Source of the DNA: Gracilaria domingensis
Lineage: Eukaryota; Rhodophyta; Florideophyceae; Gracilariales; Gracilariaceae
Reading direction: 5' to 3'
Assembly: GCA_022539475.1 (NCBI GenBank)
Contig: VCMS01000221.1
Location: forward strand, 1 to 64,000
DNA length: 64,000 nt
Below, piece by piece: positions 30,676 to 41,341 of this stretch; the stretch's first letter is position 1; each line of letters starts with the position of its first letter. Under the pieces are notes generated by a model. It was not told the origin of the DNA. It saw only the letters and a program-made list of their open reading frames with translations, and did no database searches. The translations under genes were made by a program, and so were the position numbers.

Positions 30676-31150
30676 GCATGGGCGGTTTTCATGCTCACAG
30701 CCTTTAACTTGACAAGCACCGACGGTGTCTGTGATGTTGAACTGTGTTTGATAATGTTTCTGAAGATGAGCAGTGGCTGCCCCTACACACTTGATACAAC
30801 TTGACAAGCACGGGCAGTTCCAATAGTAGTCAAGAGGTATGTAGTGTATCCGCGCATGGGCGGTGCCTGTGCTGGACAGCTTGGGTGCGTGGTGTGTGTG
30901 AGCATGGGCGGTGCCCGTGCTCACACACTTGGCATAAGTTTACCGGCACGGGCGGTGCCTGTGCTGGTCAACTGTGGTGAGTGGTGTGTGTGAGCATTGA
31001 CGCTGCCTGTGCTCACGCACTTGGTATAAGTTGACCAGCACGGGCGGGTCCTGTGCTGTTCAACTGGTGTGTGTGAGGTGTGTCCGCATGGGCGGTGCCC
31101 GTGCTCACACAATTGGTATAATTTGGACAGCACGGGCGGTACCTGGCGTG
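30676..31150. repeat. Tandem repeat, 92-bp unit made of two ~46-bp halves
   Basis: Clear unit starts lie at about 30901, 30993 and 31085 (exact 92-bp steps), with a half-unit from about 30854 and degenerate copies back to 30676. Each half carries GCA(C/T)GGGCGGTGCC(C/T)GTGCT. One minus frame reads a peptide repeat of the STGTAHAHTHH type across it. That is probably a by-product. Confidence 0.85.
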
Positions 31151-31265
31151 GTGAAAGAAGAAGATCATGTGTTTGAGATTGGTCATTGTCCATGCTTACC
31201 TGCTGAGAAAGTATATTTTATAATGTGATCTGTGATCAGTTATTAGTATGCCCGGTTCTATGCTG

Positions 31266-31300
31266 GGCCTGCTGTGCACTGCACAGTGCACTGCACAGTG
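31266..31300. repeat. Two 12-bp TGCACTGCACAG direct repeats
   Basis: TGCACTGCACAG occurs twice in tandem and is itself close to palindromic. It is a short, isolated repeat. Confidence 0.8.
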
Positions 31301-31722
31301 TGCAAGACAAGCTCTGCAACGTGTCATCTTTGACAATAGCGAGTAAACTTGTGAAAACTGGATTGGCATTTGCGAGAGGGACTGTCCGCCGGGCGTGCAC
31401 ACTGAAAAAGATGGTTTGAAAACGGGGGTAAATGGACTGTAATGGTTTTAAAGGGTTCTCTTGCCTTGACTTCGGAGATGATTTGCTTCCTCCTGAAGGC
31501 CATTACTTTACTTTACCACTCTAGTCCGCGTGTTCTTCTTACGCAGTGTTCGAAGTTCTTGTGATAACTCACAAGTTCGAAAATTTGCTTCCTGCAGTTT
31601 TGATCAGATTTTACGGTACTAAAAAATTGACTGAATTTGTAAATCAATTTTTTGTACTATTGTACAGAAACATTAATTTGTTTCACTCATCTCTGGTGGA
31701 CTGGTTTTACTAAGGCACAGCC

Positions 31723-32555
31723 ATGGAACGAAAAGGCCCAACAAGAGCGCATCAAAGCGGTGGGTCTGGTGTATGGTTTCGAGTGCCACCCCAAATTATG
31801 CATGCAGAAGAAGCGCATATTGAGAACATCATGATGAACATTTCTGAAGTCGTCAAAAAGAAAGCAATGCAGTGCAACTTGGCAATTATGAACGCATCCC
31901 TAAATCTTGTTGCTACGATAGCTACCTCTAAGCAGTATTTCTCATACACAAAGCAATGATGTGGCAATTCTTTCTCTTGCGACAACGAAGAAAGAAACAC
32001 TACGCTGATCGTTTTTGAAAAACTGGAAGTTCTTCGACATCGAAAATGGTAGGACAATAAAAAGGCGGTAAAATACTCTCTACCTCACATAATGCACCCG
32101 ATGCTTGTAAGCACAGGCAAGGAAAGGATTACGAATGTTTCAAGTGCTTCGAACAAAACGTAGTCAAAACAGAAAAGAATGTGAAACTTGCAGCAATCAA
32201 GCCATTATGCAAAACATTCATTCCAGGTCTACCAAAGAATATTGAACACGCTGTGAAGATATGGAGATATGGGGATAGGAAAATAACTACCACGCTACGT
32301 TTGTTCGACAAGGCGAAGTCAAGGAGAACAATATTCGAAAGCTACATAGACTCATGGTGGAGGACGTCAGGTCAATAAGCAGCGTACTACAAGTTCAAGA
32401 AACTTATTTCTCTAGTCGCGAAGGAAGAATCAGAAATTAAAATTTTTGAAGTAGGAGAGGACAACATTTGGAACGCCGCCGTAGAAGAATTTTACGAGCC
32501 CTGGGATAGCAACGGCTCGCCAATTCCTCTCAGTTCGTTCTTCAAGGCCAAGAAG
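31723..32555 (+). pseudogene. Decayed paralogue of the 43901-44491 protein (possible Crypton companion)
   Basis: The frame at 31723-31959 starts MERKG and has QSGG...FRVPPQI.AEE, matching MERRR..QGGG..FVVPVQI.AEK in the intact protein at 43901-44491. After frameshifts, 32181-32378 carries FIPGLPKNIEH...IWR, matching FVPGLPGTIEN...IWN there. The C-terminal part (SWWRTSGQ then a stop, then Lys-rich) is loosely like GCR1_C DNA-binding domains found on some Crypton proteins. That last link is a guess. It lies just upstream of, and on the same strand as, the tyrosine recombinase. Confidence 0.6.
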
Positions 32556-32585
32556 TGATTCATATCCCAACCACGACATTACTCC

Positions 32586-33900
32586 ATGACTTCGTTCTCG
32601 TCTGATACTATGCACCAGAATTCAGAGAAGTCAGGGAAGGATTTGCAAGAAGTGCACTCGATTGTGCGCGTTTCGTATAGCGCATCTACGAAAGATAATT
32701 TGGCGCGAGCGGAAAAGTTATTTACGGAGTTTGCGAAAGCACATGGCGCGTCCGATCCTTTTGAAGTATCCGTGGAGTCTAGTAAATTTGTTTTGAACTT
32801 TCTTGCAGTCCGCTGCCGCTTTAACACTAACACTGCTCTAAAATTGGACACCATGGGCGGTTATGCATAAGGTATTAGGCTTCCTTACTCAAAACATGGA
32901 CATAAAGAGGCCTGGTTTAGTGATGTGAAGCAGAAAATTGCACATGGTAACCCACTTATTTCTAATCCAGACTTTGATGACTTTCGTCGCGCTTACAGAG
33001 TGAACTTAGCACGTTACGGTGACGTAAAATCAAGGGCTAGACCACTAACTGCTGAGATTTTCTGTGATCATGCGCAGCTCTATTAGCTTGGGTAAAAGAA
33101 GATGGAGACTATGGATATCGTTTTCAACTCTATTTGTGCTTTAGGACTGTATCTTGGTTTGCTATATGATGAGATCTCGAAGTTGATGATGCAGAATGTA
33201 TCGATTGGCAGAAATTCCGCTTCTCTTACCTTGAAGACCGCAATAAAGAACTCAACTGTAGAACGTGTGTACGAAGTGTCTGACTGGGGTGGAAACTCGC
33301 AAATGATGTTTTCAGTTTTCATGGACCCTTTTATCGCGTTGCAGTCTTGGGTTCTCGTAAGAGGGAACGAAAAGATATTTTTGTTTCCTGACGTACTCAA
33401 TACGTCTGCAGGATATCGTTTGGATTATAGTAAGCCATTGAGCTGCAACAAATGGGTCCTGTTTATGAGACGGAGACTTGTTGATCTCGGTGTGGGAGTT
33501 GAAGATGCGAAAACATATACGGGGCATTCGTTGAAGCGTGGATGTGTGCAACTGCATCGAAGCCTTGGTTACATGAATGAGTAAATTATGAGAAAACTTG
33601 GAATGGTTGGATCTAACGCGTACTAAAACTATTGCGCAGCGTACAACAACGACGCTCCGCAAGAATTGCCACGATTTAACAGTTGGGAGCACATGGTTCG
33701 GCATGCATGAGCTATTTCTGGAGAAGCATCTTGGCTGAATGATGAGAATGCTTTCCATGAGTTCGAAAAAGAGGTTTCTAGAGACAGTGAAGCTTGCGAC
33801 GAAGACGTATCGGAGTAAGATCGGTGGCAGGATTCTTGGTCGTGTATATTGCATGATGGAGAGTAGCGCTTACGACTCCTGTTTATTCGCGATTGGGGCA
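32586..33900 (+). pseudogene. Tyrosine recombinase pseudogene (Crypton-like)
   Basis: 32586-33070 resembles an N-terminal core-binding domain (STKDNLARAEKLFTEF, then a stop at 32868). From 33102 the catalytic domain shows GLYLGLLYDEISKL, where the first catalytic Arg appears to be Leu, then TGHSLKRG (the HxxR box, intact) and LGMVGSNAY-stop-NY, where the nucleophile Tyr region is broken by a stop. More stops occur at about 33087, 33093, 33582 and 33624. Such enzymes move circular DNA by site-specific recombination. Eukaryotic carriers are Cryptons and DIRS-like elements. No RT lies next to it, which favours Crypton. Inactive. Confidence 0.7.
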
Positions 33901-34150
33901 AAATGATTCAACTGGAAAACGGGATGAAATGGTGATAGGGACACTGTGAGGGAACAAGGAAACAACTCTGAGGAGGGCAGCGTCGACAAGTGGCCATCGC
34001 ATGCCAAATATATCACTTCAGCAGAAATTGGTTGCGGCTCAGACGATCTTTTAGCCAGGAAAGGGTGTGCAGAGGAACTGAAATAGGTCGATCATTATCC
34101 AGTTTATCCGGAAAAGTCGGGGTGTTTTCATCTTGAGCTCGCGCTTCAGT
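33901..34150. other. Gap, nothing recognised
   Basis: A mixed-composition stretch between the recombinase pseudogene and the Ala/Pro/Gln-rich frame, without a frame or motif. Confidence 0.3.
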
Positions 34151-34990
34151 TTAGGGAAGACTGGGCTGAGAAATAATGTTAGGGCGAAGAGGAGGCATCG
34201 CCCTCGTCGCGCGTACCAGCGTCAAGGGAGGTTGTTGTTTTTGAATGTCCGGGATAGGCTCACCGACTTGTGCACTACAGCGTTCTTGTTGCTCCTTGGC
34301 GTCGGAGGCAAATTTCGGTGTTGTGCGCGCCGCAGACGCTAAATCGGTGTTCTTGGAGGCTTCACGTAACGCATCATCTGGCAGAGCCAAAGGCCGAGTA
34401 GCGGGCTGGGCAGGGTAACCTTGGGGTTTGGTGTGTTGAGAGGGATTTAAGGCGGGTTCAGCGGATTCAGTTTGGACCTTGGCGGGTTGTGTCTGCCGTT
34501 GGTGGGTTTTTGATTGGTGAGCAACGGGATTATCAACATGCATGGAGTCTGCGCGTAGCGTTTTGGGTGCGGTAGGCTTGTGCGACAAATGAAATTGTTG
34601 TTCACACGCAGGCGCAGGCTTTGCAGTTGGCGGCTGTTCAGATGCTGTAGCGGCAGCAGTACGTTGCGTAAGATGTGTGTGGGCGACGGTAGAAGTATCA
34701 GCATGTAGAGAAGCATCGATTTCGGGCTGCGGTGGCTTCTTAGCACGCGACGGGGTAATCGGCTGGGACGACTTGTCCGGAGAAGGATGCTCCTACGCAA
34801 CAGCGGCGGCGTCGGGTGGAAGTCAAAGCTGGGGCGCCTTTTGCACAGGGGCATCAGGCGGGGGTTTCGGCGACGCGGAATTGGCGGAGGCGACGCCATT
34901 GCCACGGGGACGGGAACGAGCAGAAAGCTTATCGCCGGAGGTCTGCTTTCGTGCGGAGCGGCAACGCAGCAGGCGCAGGCGCGGCGATAG
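34151..34990 (-). pseudogene. Ala/Pro/Gln-rich, disordered protein frame with premature stops
   Basis: One minus-strand frame has protein-like, low-hydrophobic composition (KKPPQPEIDASLHADTS, then TKPQGYPAQPATRPLALPDD further on) from about 34990 to the stop at 34151. TAG and TGA interrupt it near 34795 and 34825. Other frames across the same bases are Arg/Pro/Ser-rich and look like shadows. No domain is recognised. It may be a disordered host protein in decay or exons of a longer gene. Confidence 0.3.
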
Positions 34991-35388
34991 CTAGCGTGGA
35001 ATCGCGACGAGCTACTAGGGCATGTCAAGCGGGGTGGGCTGCTCGGTGTACGGGGTGGGAGACGGCAGCAGTGGTGGGAGGTTCTCGTCGGCGCCCAGAG
35101 TGGGTGACTGTCCACCCGTGGGGGAGGGCGGGTGCGGCGCGGGGGGGGGAGTTGGGCGCGGAGGGAACGACAGCCGCTGAGCTGAGCACGACGAAGGAGA
35201 ACGAGCTGGCGCCGGGAGTGGGAGGCTTTTTTGGAGTTGCGCGCGCTCGTGCAGCGGCCTCGTTTGTCTTGGTCAGGCGCTCTTTTGGCGCGCTTTGGCG
35301 CCCGCGGCGGAGTCGCGCTGTAAAGCGGTGTCGGCCGCGGGGGGCGTGGCGTCGTGCGCAGGCGCTGCGGCAGCTCGTGCGCTGGCGG

Positions 35389-35418
35389 CTGGCACCTCGC
35401 GCATGCGCGAGGTGCCAG
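35389..35418. repeat. Perfect 30-bp palindrome, no spacer
   Basis: 15-nt arms (CTGGCACCTCGCGCA and its complement) meet with no spacer in a GC-rich region. Confidence 0.9.
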
Positions 35419-35592
35419 GCGAGGCGCGATCGCCTTTTCAGCGGCAGCTGTGACCTGGTGCACACAACTTCTTTCTCTGGGTCTCTAATCGCATCTAATC
35501 GCATCTTGTACATTTTTCTTTTTCTGTGGCATACTACCATTGTTGTGTTACTGGTTAAGATGACCAATCTTTCTTCATTCACGTAATACGCC

Positions 35593-35952
35593 ATGGTTCA
35601 TGCCGGTCACCCAGAAAATTGCGTAATTTGTCAAGATACTCTCGAAGGCCATGTTGCCAAACTTGAGTGTTCACACGTTTTTCATTACGAGTGCATTTCG
35701 CCCATACTGCCCAAAAAACAAAGAGATCCAGTTGTATTGGAGATTCGAAATGAACATTTGGCAAGATTAGACGTTCGTGAGATTCATCCGGCTCTCTCAG
35801 TTTGCCTACTCTCGCGGTCTGAAATTGATACTGAAAAGCTTACTCACTACGTAGACTACGAAAAGCGATCGCACGTTTTCGCAACACATCAGCGTTGCTG
35901 GAATGGGACGAAGAATAAGGAAGAACAAAAAGAGGATGGAGCGCCGTCTTAA
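35593..35952 (+). CDS. Partial RING-type zinc finger protein
   Basis: The ATG at 35593 gives 119 codons. CVICQDTLEGHVAKLECSHV then FHYEC gives C-x2-C-x10-C-x-H-x2-H-x2-C, the first six ligands of a RING finger, the fold by which many E3 ligases bind E2 enzymes. The last C-x2-C pair is missing. The C-terminal half is charged and ends EEQKEDGAPS. Either the gene is truncated or an intron carries the reading elsewhere. A pyrimidine-rich ..CTCTTGCAG at 36030-36038 is a candidate acceptor downstream. Confidence 0.55.
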   Translation: MVHAGHPENCVICQDTLEGHVAKLECSHVFHYECISPILPKKQRDPVVLEIRNEHLARLDVREIHPALSVCLLSRSEIDTEKLTHYVDYEKRSHVFATHQRCWNGTKNKEEQKEDGAPS

Positions 35953-36038
35953 AACGGAACAAGGAACAGAATGAGAAAGGCAGAAATGACGAACAAAGGT
36001 CTTAAAGAAAACTGAATACAGCGATACTGCCTCTTGCA

Positions 36039-36584
36039 GTGGTCTATGAAAGACATCTTGCTACTATTGTTTATAAGGCCATGCGATCTTCGCAAAGAGA
36101 AATAGTCTCCCCGCTTCGTGCAAAACGGATGGCGAGCAGATCAAGCGGCGTACAGCAGATTCTAGACCTCTCGGACAAAAGCATCGCCCACTTCAATCCA
36201 CCCTACATATTCATGAGCACCGCTCTGGAACATGAGCCGAACGATGTAGAAGCGGCGATAGTCGCACAGCAGGCAAGGCGACTGAAGCAGACGGCGCGCC
36301 GGTCTTTCGTTTTGCAAATGGATCTGTTTGACGCGGCACCGTCTGGAAATAATCAACTGTCAAAACAAGTGCTGGCGAACACTGATCCTTACCTAGTCTT
36401 GACAGTGAAATATGGCGGTAATGATTGGTTCAACCTTGCCCGTCTTGCAAGCATTCAAGCAGCACGGGATTTGAGGGTAAAAATCATCGCCCAGCTCGTC
36501 CCGAAACGGATCTATAGCTGCGGGCATGAGCTCATCGTGAACATAAAGTGTTACACCCACGCGACGTCTCCCGCACGAACTTAA
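36039..36584 (+). CDS. Hypothetical protein, about 165-180 aa
   Basis: The frame is open from 36039 (GTG) with the first ATG near 36081, following a splice-acceptor-like TTGCAG. The composition is globular and mixed (FNPPYIFMSTALEHEPNDVE, later DPYLVLTVKYGGNDWFNLAR). No motif or family is recognised. It could be a downstream exon of the RING gene or a separate gene. Gene-like, but unsupported by homology I can see. Confidence 0.35.
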   Translation: MVYERHLATIVYKAMRSSQREIVSPLRAKRMASRSSGVQQILDLSDKSIAHFNPPYIFMSTALEHEPNDVEAAIVAQQARRLKQTARRSFVLQMDLFDAAPSGNNQLSKQVLANTDPYLVLTVKYGGNDWFNLARLASIQAARDLRVKIIAQLVPKRIYSCGHELIVNIKCYTHATSPART

Positions 36585-36811
36585 AAGCGGGGGAGATTGA
36601 GCCTCGTCTCACCCCAACCAGCTGCCACTTCTCCGCTTGTTGCTTGTTGCAGTATCGGTTGAATGATTCGTACTCGACCCCATGCTTTTCGGACACTAGC
36701 GTAGAGCAGAATGTAGTTAGTAGAGAATTGCTCAGCATGTGCGGGGTCAGACCGAAAACGAAAGAGCGCGTAAGGAAGAGCAGCGGTACATGATAACAAT
36801 AAATGAGAACA

Positions 36812-37703
36812 CTACCGCTGATGATGAGAACAGCTTTCGGCACCACTTTCTCTGTGCACATGGGCCTCTCTAATGTTTCTTAATGTTTGAAGATCCGTTG
36901 ACAACCTATCTTTGATCGATAGGTTATTTCCCGCTGTGATGACAGATGCCTGGTTCCTCCCCATTTCTGGGACATTCGATGTTATAGCGTTCGCCACTGC
37001 CAGGAGCGGAAACGACGTTTGTGGAACCGCTTGTCGCTTTTGCATCCTGCTCTCGCTAAGCGCAGGGACCGCGCAAGATACGGCTGGCGTGCTCGGGACC
37101 AACGGCACAGCATGCAATATTGAAGTTGTAGCAGTATTCGATATAGCTGGTGACCATGAAGCGATCGCGCTGTGCGGGATCCAAGTTAAAAGTCGCGCTG
37201 ATTCCATATAAATCTGAAGTAAATCTCCCGAAAAGAGGTTTTTTTCTGGAGATTTGAACTCCCGCAGTAAGGTTGTGTAACATTTTGCGACTTGATACCA
37301 GGCTTTGGTTTGATAAACATCCAGCCGTTTTCGGCATAGACGGTGAAGGTAACTGGGCTTGTGTTTTGTGACCATTGGTGTCTGTTCTAGAACTTTTTAG
37401 ACTTATATCAGCTTCACTTGTCGCGATTGAGGTCCGTTTTCGTAGTGACTGTGAGTACAGCATGTCTGGAGCCTTAGACGTGTTTTCAACATGCGCACGA
37501 GGCGTACTTGAACTGCCAATGTGAGGAACAGGTTTCATATAAGTCTTCGGTACTAAGAGTTTATCTGTACAAGATGGGTGTCCAGAAAGACTAGCATGTT
37601 CACACCCCTGAGACTGTGCTCTAGGCACATCCGTTCGTAGAGAACTTGATGTGTAGGATGCTGATAGAGCCTTGTTTCTAGGAATTCGCTCATTTGAAAC
37701 CAC
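36812..37703 (-). pseudogene. Ser/Thr/Lys-rich unknown protein, overlapping frames
   Basis: Two minus frames overlap: 37703-37056 (215 codons, Ser/Thr/Arg-rich, disordered) and 37375-36812 (187 codons from ATG, MVTKHKPSYLHRLCRK...). Both look protein-like in part, so the likeliest reading is one gene with a frameshift near 37300. Similar Ser/Lys-rich pieces continue in shifting frames upstream to about 38300. No domain is recognised. Confidence 0.3.
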
Positions 37704-38389
37704 TTTCGTTGAAGGATGTCTCGCCCTCTTTCCCTTAACTATAGATACAATTGGGAGCTGCTGCGAGGAAACTGAATTTCCTACAATTTTACCATAGCGT
37801 CTGCGATCTGCTTCAGCCTGGAACTTGCACTAATATCATCTCGCTCGATAGTTGACTTTGATTGTCCAACATGTGACCACTTCACAGCTCCCGAAATAAC
37901 ATACTTGGATTGCGATACTCGAGACTTTTTCTTCGGGGATACGTGGTTGGAAATGTTCTTCTTTGGTCTCTCGAGGTAGCCATTCTACACTGTAGCTTTA
38001 GGAGTACCTGACCCAGTACTTGAACCTGGTGACAGCTGCCGATGATCGCTTGCTGAGATAGTTCTTTGCACGAACAGGGCATTAGCAGGCGTAGATGGTG
38101 CCACCATCTTGCTCTTGTGGGTTGATTCAGACTACTTTGCCCCACTTATCTGTGGAACGATATTAGCAGAACGGCTGGATAGCGTCTTTGCTTCTGCCTT
38201 CGATAGGGCCGTGTTGTTCTATGGGGATGAAATTATTTGCTTCGTCAAACCTTTTGGCCACATGGCATTAGCAGAATGCTTCAACGGTGTTCAGCCATAG
38301 CAGTTGCGGTCATCTTGTTTTTTGTCAACGGCATGTGCTGTTTTGTGAGTCCGTTTTGTTATTGTCGGCGAACGAGAGCGGCAGGGGCG
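37704..38389. other. Fragments continuing the minus-strand Ser/Lys-rich protein
   Basis: Short minus-strand pieces in alternating frames (for example VSPKKKSRVSQSKYVISG near 37900) suggest a decayed 5' part of the gene at 36812-37703. Nothing firm. Confidence 0.25.
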
Positions 38390-38990
38390 CGGCGGTGAGG
38401 AGGCGCGCGGCGGAGTGGTAGCGACGCGCGCGGCAGTGGCGACGCATCCCACGGCGTGGTAGCCACGCCCGTGGCGGTGGCTACGCGCACGACTAGGTGG
38501 TAGCGACGCGGGCGGCGGTGAGAAAGCGCGCGGCGGGGCGGTAGCGACGGGCGCGGTTGTGGGGAGGCAGGTGGCGCGGTGATACCACAGAAAGCCGGGG
38601 TGGTAAGACGCGCGGAGGGGTGTTAGCGACCGGCGCGGCGTTAGGGCGGCGTGCGGCAGGGTGCTGGCGACGGGCATGTAGATGGGGAGGCGCACGGCGG
38701 CGGGATAGAAACAGACGGGGCGGTGGGTATGCGCGCGGTGGAGTGGTAGCGACGGGCGCGGTAGTAGGGAGACGCGGCGGGATGAAAGCGACGCACGGGG
38801 CGGTGGTGAGGCTCACGGCGGTGCGGTAGCAACTGGGGCGGCAGTGAGGAGGCGCTCGACAGCGTGGAAGCGACGCACGCGGCGGTGGTGAGGCTCGCGG
38901 CGGAGCGGTAGCAACGGGCTCGGCGATGCTGAGGCGCTCGCGGTGGTGGGGAGGCGCGCGGTAGGGTGTTGGTAACGGGCGCGTACGGTA
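38390..38990. repeat. GC-rich minisatellite, unit about 45-50 bp
   Basis: Degenerate tandem copies of a core like GGCGGTGAGGAGGCGCGCGG followed by (A/G)GTGGTAGCGACGGGCGCGG. The minus strand reads recurring peptides of the APVATTPPRA type in several frames. Copies are too diverged to count exactly by eye. Confidence 0.75.
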
Positions 38991-39719
38991 TTTAGTTTAG
39001 CTATACACGCGAGCAAGCGGTGCGCAGAGGTAGTGGGCATGGGCGAGCGGAACGTGTAAAGCGCGGCCGAGCACAAGCGCGCCACGGAGGACTGTCCTTG
39101 ATTTTTGCAAAACAAGTAACAGTGCAGTACTCTATCTCGGGTACCGAAGGTACGAATCGTGCTCAGCCACAGGTGCCGAACAGTTCCAAAGGGTCTTCAA
39201 TAGCTTTGACTCACAGCCTGCGAGTTCCATGAAAAGGCTACTGCACAGAGGAAGACTCATCGGTAGCGAGACGTAAGGAAAAGTTGAGTCAGAAGAAAGC
39301 TTACTGACATCATATATGATGTATGTATGTCACGCAAGCATTGGGTTCAGAAATAGCGCTGAACCCATGAAATTGACCCTCTCTGTCGGGGTGCTGAGAA
39401 TCGCCGAAAGCAGTACTGCCATGGAGGTTCAGATTGCCCGGAATGGTATATTACCCGACGGATGAGCCCTACTGGCACCCGTAAACTGCTGGAAAATTCT
39501 TTCTACACTGCCATGTAGCGAAAATGAAGCCAGCGACCCCTGCTACCCGTGTGGCCGACAGCGTGACTGACGCATGCGTAAGCAGCCTAAGTATCTTCTT
39601 GTAAGCACTTGCAAACAAGGATACCAAACACAAAGTAGTATCTCGACGGACAAAAAGTGAACTTGTACATGCACTGGAAGCACTTCTTCTCACGCATGAG
39701 TAGGTGGGTCAGCAGATAG
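38991..39719. other. No gene recognised; upstream flank of MutS2 pseudogene
   Basis: Short frames only. The N-terminal hundred or so residues expected of MutS2 are not readable here, so they are lost or lie on an exon I could not find. Confidence 0.3.
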
Positions 39720-40537
39720 TCACCGTCGGAATATACCCTGCCGGCTGCGCGTAGAATACGACAATCAATAGATGCTGAAGAGGATAAACAACTGCTTGTT
39801 CTGAAGAAGCTTGTTAGCGATGTGCGCCCGTATCCGGAGGTAGCGTCGAAAATTAACAAGCTCATTGACGACTTTTCACAGGTAGTCGATACATTTGATC
39901 CGACTTCGCGAAAAATCAGCGCTGACATTCACGTCACTTGTATGGATATCAATTCACGACTAAACCGAATCATGAACAGTCATGCAGAGGCCCTGCAAAA
40001 ACGCTTCATCATCATGCGCTGCGACGGCTTTGTCATACCAGTCAAGAGTCCAATAAAAGACATCTTCAAGCACTCTATAGTGCATGATGTGAGTGAGTCG
40101 GGTGACACTACGTACTTGGAGCCCGCAGCGGTGCCGCAGTTGAACGACCGACTTCGTATATTGGCTGCAAAGGAACGCGCCAGAATTAACAAGGTTTTGA
40201 GGCAGTGGAGCGACTTGGTTGCCGCCTTCCGCCACGATGTGGCGCGCTTGAGCGAAGTTGTTTGTTAGCTGGATGTCGCTGCGGTCAAGGCGAGCGCCTC
40301 TCACGATCTGAATGACGTGGACGTGCAGTTTGATGATACTGTGGAACAAACACGATCCGGTAATCGGCGCCTGATGCATCTCGTAATGAGCACTGAGCCC
40401 CTTGGGTGACGTGGCGCACACTATGAATGGCACTCCCATTTTTGGTTAAAATTCGGAAGAAGTCTGCAGGAACCTTTATAGGTAGATGTGAGAATTAGCT
40501 CACGGATACGAGCGGACGTTGGACTTCGTAGCCGACG
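39720..40537 (+). pseudogene. mutS2: MutS2 homologue, N-terminal half, broken
   Basis: The open frame from 39720 to a TAG at 40266 matches MutS2 domain III/clamp: IDAEEDKQLLVLKKLVSDV, then RFIIMRCDGFVIPVKS, then IVHDVSESGDTTYLEPAAV, and a coiled helix ending ...RHDVARLSEVVC. It continues past the stop to a second stop near 40407, and the reading decays until the solo LTR at 40538. MutS2 acts on recombination intermediates and stalled ribosomes in bacteria. Plant and algal copies are plastid-type. The stop codons and the LTR insertion make this copy non-functional. Confidence 0.85.
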
Positions 40538-41341
40538 TGTAGAGTAGATACTCAAGGTGTACCCGCCGGGGTTTTGCGCAGGAACCCTGACACTGGGTCG
40601 TACACGTGTTCGAACCTCGAGAGGTAGACAGCAGAGTTGTAGTTACTAATAGCTCAATTCTTGGTAGGTTCCTGTATAGGCTCGGGCCATCTCGCCCTGG
40701 AGTCTACCAAGTAAACTCACCTGAGTCGTGTCCTGTCTCCCAGGACCGGGCTATAGATATTATTGCCTACGTAGGTTCACTACTACTCGCGGACGGTAAC
40801 CACTACTGGTCTCGACATTTCTACTCCTCAGGGTCCTTAAGGAAGCCAAAGCTTGCACCTATTTTTGGTTTCTTGTTACTGTTTCGATATCGGCTTCTGT
40901 AGAGCGTCCTGGCCAAAGAGTGGCGTCGCTCTGGACATCGCCACCTGGTTTAGGTACTGCTTCCGCCCTCGTACGGGTATTCTCTGGCCCCACTCTGGTG
41001 CATTCTGTTGGCACCACTGCGTGGTCGTCGCGCCGATATCGGCTCTGTTACCGCCGGTTGGCACGGGCCGTAGCTCCACTCCGTGGTCGGTTTCCGTATA
41101 CACCGTCCACACGGTTGAGTGTTCGTGATCCCATATTTTGGGCTCTACCTCGTTACTCACTTCGGCTCCGCTCCTTTCTCGGTTTCACCTCTGTAGGTAT
41201 ATCCAGACAACGTCTCCGGTCTTACACCCGGCTTGACTCTTGTTTGGGCACGTACAGAGGGCTGTGTCACTGAGACTGCCCATATAGAGAGCAGGACTCG
41301 GACATCCTGTCGATCATCCCTATTTCTGGGTTTGCTCTACA
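40538..41341 (+). repeat. Solo LTR of a C-like retrotransposon, inside MutS2
   Basis: It starts TGTAGAGTAGAT and ends GGTTTGCTCTACA. Its interior matches the element C LTR in blocks (GGACCGGGCTATAG.., ..TTGGCACGG(G/T)CCGTAGCTC.., GGTATA(T/G)CCAG). No primer-binding site follows and no internal region is present, so it is a solo LTR left by LTR-LTR recombination. The left edge is the best TG start I see. No clear target duplication is visible (CGACG versus GATAC), so the edge may be off or eroded. Confidence 0.75.

Noticed and set aside
30646-31193. His/Thr-rich repeat proteins on the minus strand
   Set aside because: They are translations of the 92-bp tandem repeat with no other coding sign.
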